DNA of 64,000 nucleotides from GCA-2732755 sp965228265 (lineage in GTDB: Bacteria > Planctomycetota > Phycisphaerae > Phycisphaerales > UBA1924), in assembly GCA_965228265.1 (NCBI GenBank), contig OZ245804.1, forward strand, positions 372,001 to 436,000. Reading direction: 5' to 3'. The translations under genes were made by a program, and so were the position numbers. A model generated the notes under the pieces. It saw only the letters and a program-made list of their open reading frames with translations. It ran no database searches and had not been told where the DNA came from. Shown here one piece after another: positions 62,566 to 64,000 of the stretch (position 1 is the stretch's first letter; every line of letters starts with the position of its first letter).

Positions 62566-64000
62566 GTGTCACGCGCAGCCCCAACCACACCCACGCACCC
62601 GAACGCGGGCCTGCGTTCCGAACGCGCACTGATCGCCCTGCGCTCACGCCTGCGCCGGGTCGCGATCGGCGAAGTGCTGACCGCGGGCGTCGGGCTCGTG
62701 CTGGTGGCCCTGCTCGCCGAGGGGCTTGCCGACTTCGTCCTGCGCCTGCCCTCCTGGCTCCGCGTCCTGCTGCTCATCGCCGGGCTCGTCGCGCTCGTCG
62801 CGGGCATCCGGCGCAAGCTCATCCCGGCGATTGCCCTGCGACCCAAGCTCTCGACGCTTGCGCTCCGCGTGGAGCGATCCCGGCTCGGGCAGGACCGCAA
62901 GCTGCCGGGCGTGCTCGCCTCGGGTGTCGAATTGTCGCACCAGCAGGCCGACGAGGGCGAACCCGAATCGATCGGCTGGCTCCGCCGCGCCGCCGCCGAG
63001 CGTGCAGACGCGAGCGCACAGGACGCGCCGCTCACCTCGCTCGTCCACACGACCACGCTCAAGCACAACGCCGCGGGCCTGGTGCTCACGGCAATCGTCA
63101 TCGCGACCATCGCCTTCTTCTCGCCCGCGACCGCAAAGACCGGCCTTGCGCGCACACTCCTGCCCTGGTCGGACGCGAGCTGGCCCAAACGCACCGAGCT
63201 TGTCGATGCGACCCAGACCGAGCCGCACGCGCTCGGATCGGCGCTGCCCGTGCGTGCGATCGTGACGCGCACCAACCGATCCGTCGGCCAGACACCCGTC
63301 GAGGTCGTGTACCGCATCGTCACGGGCAACACCTCCACCCCCGAACGCACGGAGCAGCTGACCGGGCAGGAGACCTTCGAGATGGCCGCCTCGGGCGAGC
63401 CGGGCGAGGCGTACGAACGACTGCTCGAACCGACCGTGAGCCTTGGCGCCGACGAAGCCGAGGCGTGGCTCGAGTACTGGCTGCGCACCCCCGACGACCG
63501 CACCGAGACCACGCGCATCCGCCTCGTCGAGCCCCCGCGTGTGGAATCCATGCTCGCGACGATCGAGCCGCCCGCTTACGCCCCCACCACCGAGAGCGCG
63601 TCGTGGGTCGCAGGCCAGCGCGATCTCGGGCAGGGTCAGGACGAACGGGCCGTGCTCGGCCCCGTGCTCGTCGGCTCGCGCATCACGATCACCACAACAC
63701 TCAACAAGCCCGCCGAGTTTGTGGGCGATGTGCTGGACACCGAGCGCGAAGAAGGCGACCTCTCCATCGAAGAGTCGGGCCGCGTGCGCACGCTGACCTG
63801 GACCGCCAGCGAGCGGGGCGTCTTCAGGATCCGCCTGCGCGACGAGCTCGGCATCGAGAGCGTCGACGACGCCATCGTCCGCATCGAGACGCTCACCGAC
63901 CGCGAGCCGAGCGTGACCGTCACGGTGCCCGAGCGCGACGAGGCCGTGCTGGCAAGCGCGGTCGTCGATCTCGTGGGCGAGGCCCGCGACGACGTGGGCC
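62566..64000 (+). CDS. DUF4175-like membrane protein, 3' end outside the window
   Basis: 478 codons are open to the window end. The start is a GTG with AAGGAGG at 62555-62561. An N-terminal helical region (LRSERALIALRSRLRRVAIGEVL) is followed by two membrane helices (VGLVLVALLAEGLADFVL; WLRVLLLIAGLVALVAGI), then about 100 residues and a third helix (GLVLTAIVIATIAFFSP). The rest is extracytoplasmic and beta-rich, with IEPPAYAPTTES and a TLTDREPSVTVTVPERDEAVLAS stretch typical of DUF4175-like proteins. It follows the VWA gene by 114 bp and probably belongs to the same operon. Only the C-terminal part is missing. Confidence 0.8.
   Translation, partial: MSRAAPTTPTHPNAGLRSERALIALRSRLRRVAIGEVLTAGVGLVLVALLAEGLADFVLRLPSWLRVLLLIAGLVALVAGIRRKLIPAIALRPKLSTLALRVERSRLGQDRKLPGVLASGVELSHQQADEGEPESIGWLRRAAAERADASAQDAPLTSLVHTTTLKHNAAGLVLTAIVIATIAFFSPATAKTGLARTLLPWSDASWPKRTELVDATQTEPHALGSALPVRAIVTRTNRSVGQTPVEVVYRIVTGNTSTPERTEQLTGQETFEMAASGEPGEAYERLLEPTVSLGADEAEAWLEYWLRTPDDRTETTRIRLVEPPRVESMLATIEPPAYAPTTESASWVAGQRDLGQGQDERAVLGPVLVGSRITITTTLNKPAEFVGDVLDTEREEGDLSIEESGRVRTLTWTASERGVFRIRLRDELGIESVDDAIVRIETLTDREPSVTVTVPERDEAVLASAVVDLVGEARDDVG

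Noticed and set aside
62328..63551. 407-codon minus-strand frame near the window end
   Set aside because: Ser/Arg-rich shadow; the plus-strand DUF4175-like gene has membrane helices and a good ribosome site.

Overview
The window is high-GC bacterial DNA, densely coded on both strands, with many GTG/TTG starts and many 4-bp stop/start overlaps. The gene content fits a planctomycete, most likely class Phycisphaerae: a DUF58 / double-VWA / DUF4175-like operon, a PilZ protein with a degenerate receiver domain, a lone TolC-family protein, a squalene-cyclase-repeat protein, dockerin-like and EF-hand secreted proteins, a Deg9-type protease, and families of short palindromic repeats. This placement is an inference from gene content. 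No rRNA, tRNA, insertion sequence, prophage or CRISPR array was seen.

Layout. 1-5 kb: 3' end of pckA, tpiA, secG, the RNase yicC, a small-molecule kinase and a secreted PDZ protein. 5-12 kb: an HD hydrolase and a GH35-like glycosidase in tandem, a TolC-family outer-membrane protein, a GNAT acetyltransferase and an antiporter-like membrane protein. 12-18 kb: glmS and carB diverge from a 272-bp intergenic region. 18-24 kb: sulfotransferase, DNA glycosylase and amidotransferase, Deg9-like protease, methyltransferase and PfkB kinase. 24-32 kb: an MCE/PqiA membrane pair behind glnS and an old-yellow-enzyme reductase, then gltX with a pentapeptide-repeat partner. 32-42 kb: a second EF-G, an aminotransferase, an M32 carboxypeptidase, a cyclase-repeat protein, rsmE, a Glu/Pro-rich anchored protein and a secreted metalloprotease. 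42.1-43.6 kb: an AT-rich island carrying one HEPN/Toprim-type gene. 43.6-54.5 kb: asnS, rlmN, a hydrolase/membrane/ATP-grasp fusion, a WD40 protein, pdxH, dnaB, lepB and pfkA. 54.6-64 kb: an EF-hand/dockerin-like protein, the PilZ protein, and the DUF58-VWA-VWA-DUF4175 operon that runs off the end.

Functional themes: central carbon metabolism (pckA, tpiA, pfkA, glmS, carB), translation (glnS, gltX, asnS, EF-G2, rlmN, rsmE), secretion and envelope (secG, lepB, PqiA/MCE, TolC, Deg9), and a probable MoxR/VWA-type envelope operon.

The most notable items are: (i) the AT-rich HEPN/Toprim gene with a perfect -10 box placed for a leaderless mRNA; (ii) an 833-residue alpha/beta hydrolase, membrane and ATP-grasp fusion; (iii) short palindromic repeats, two of them inserted in frame inside carB and a DNA glycosylase gene; and (iv) inverted repeats, from several unrelated families, at every convergent gene junction with a gap of about 50 bp or more.
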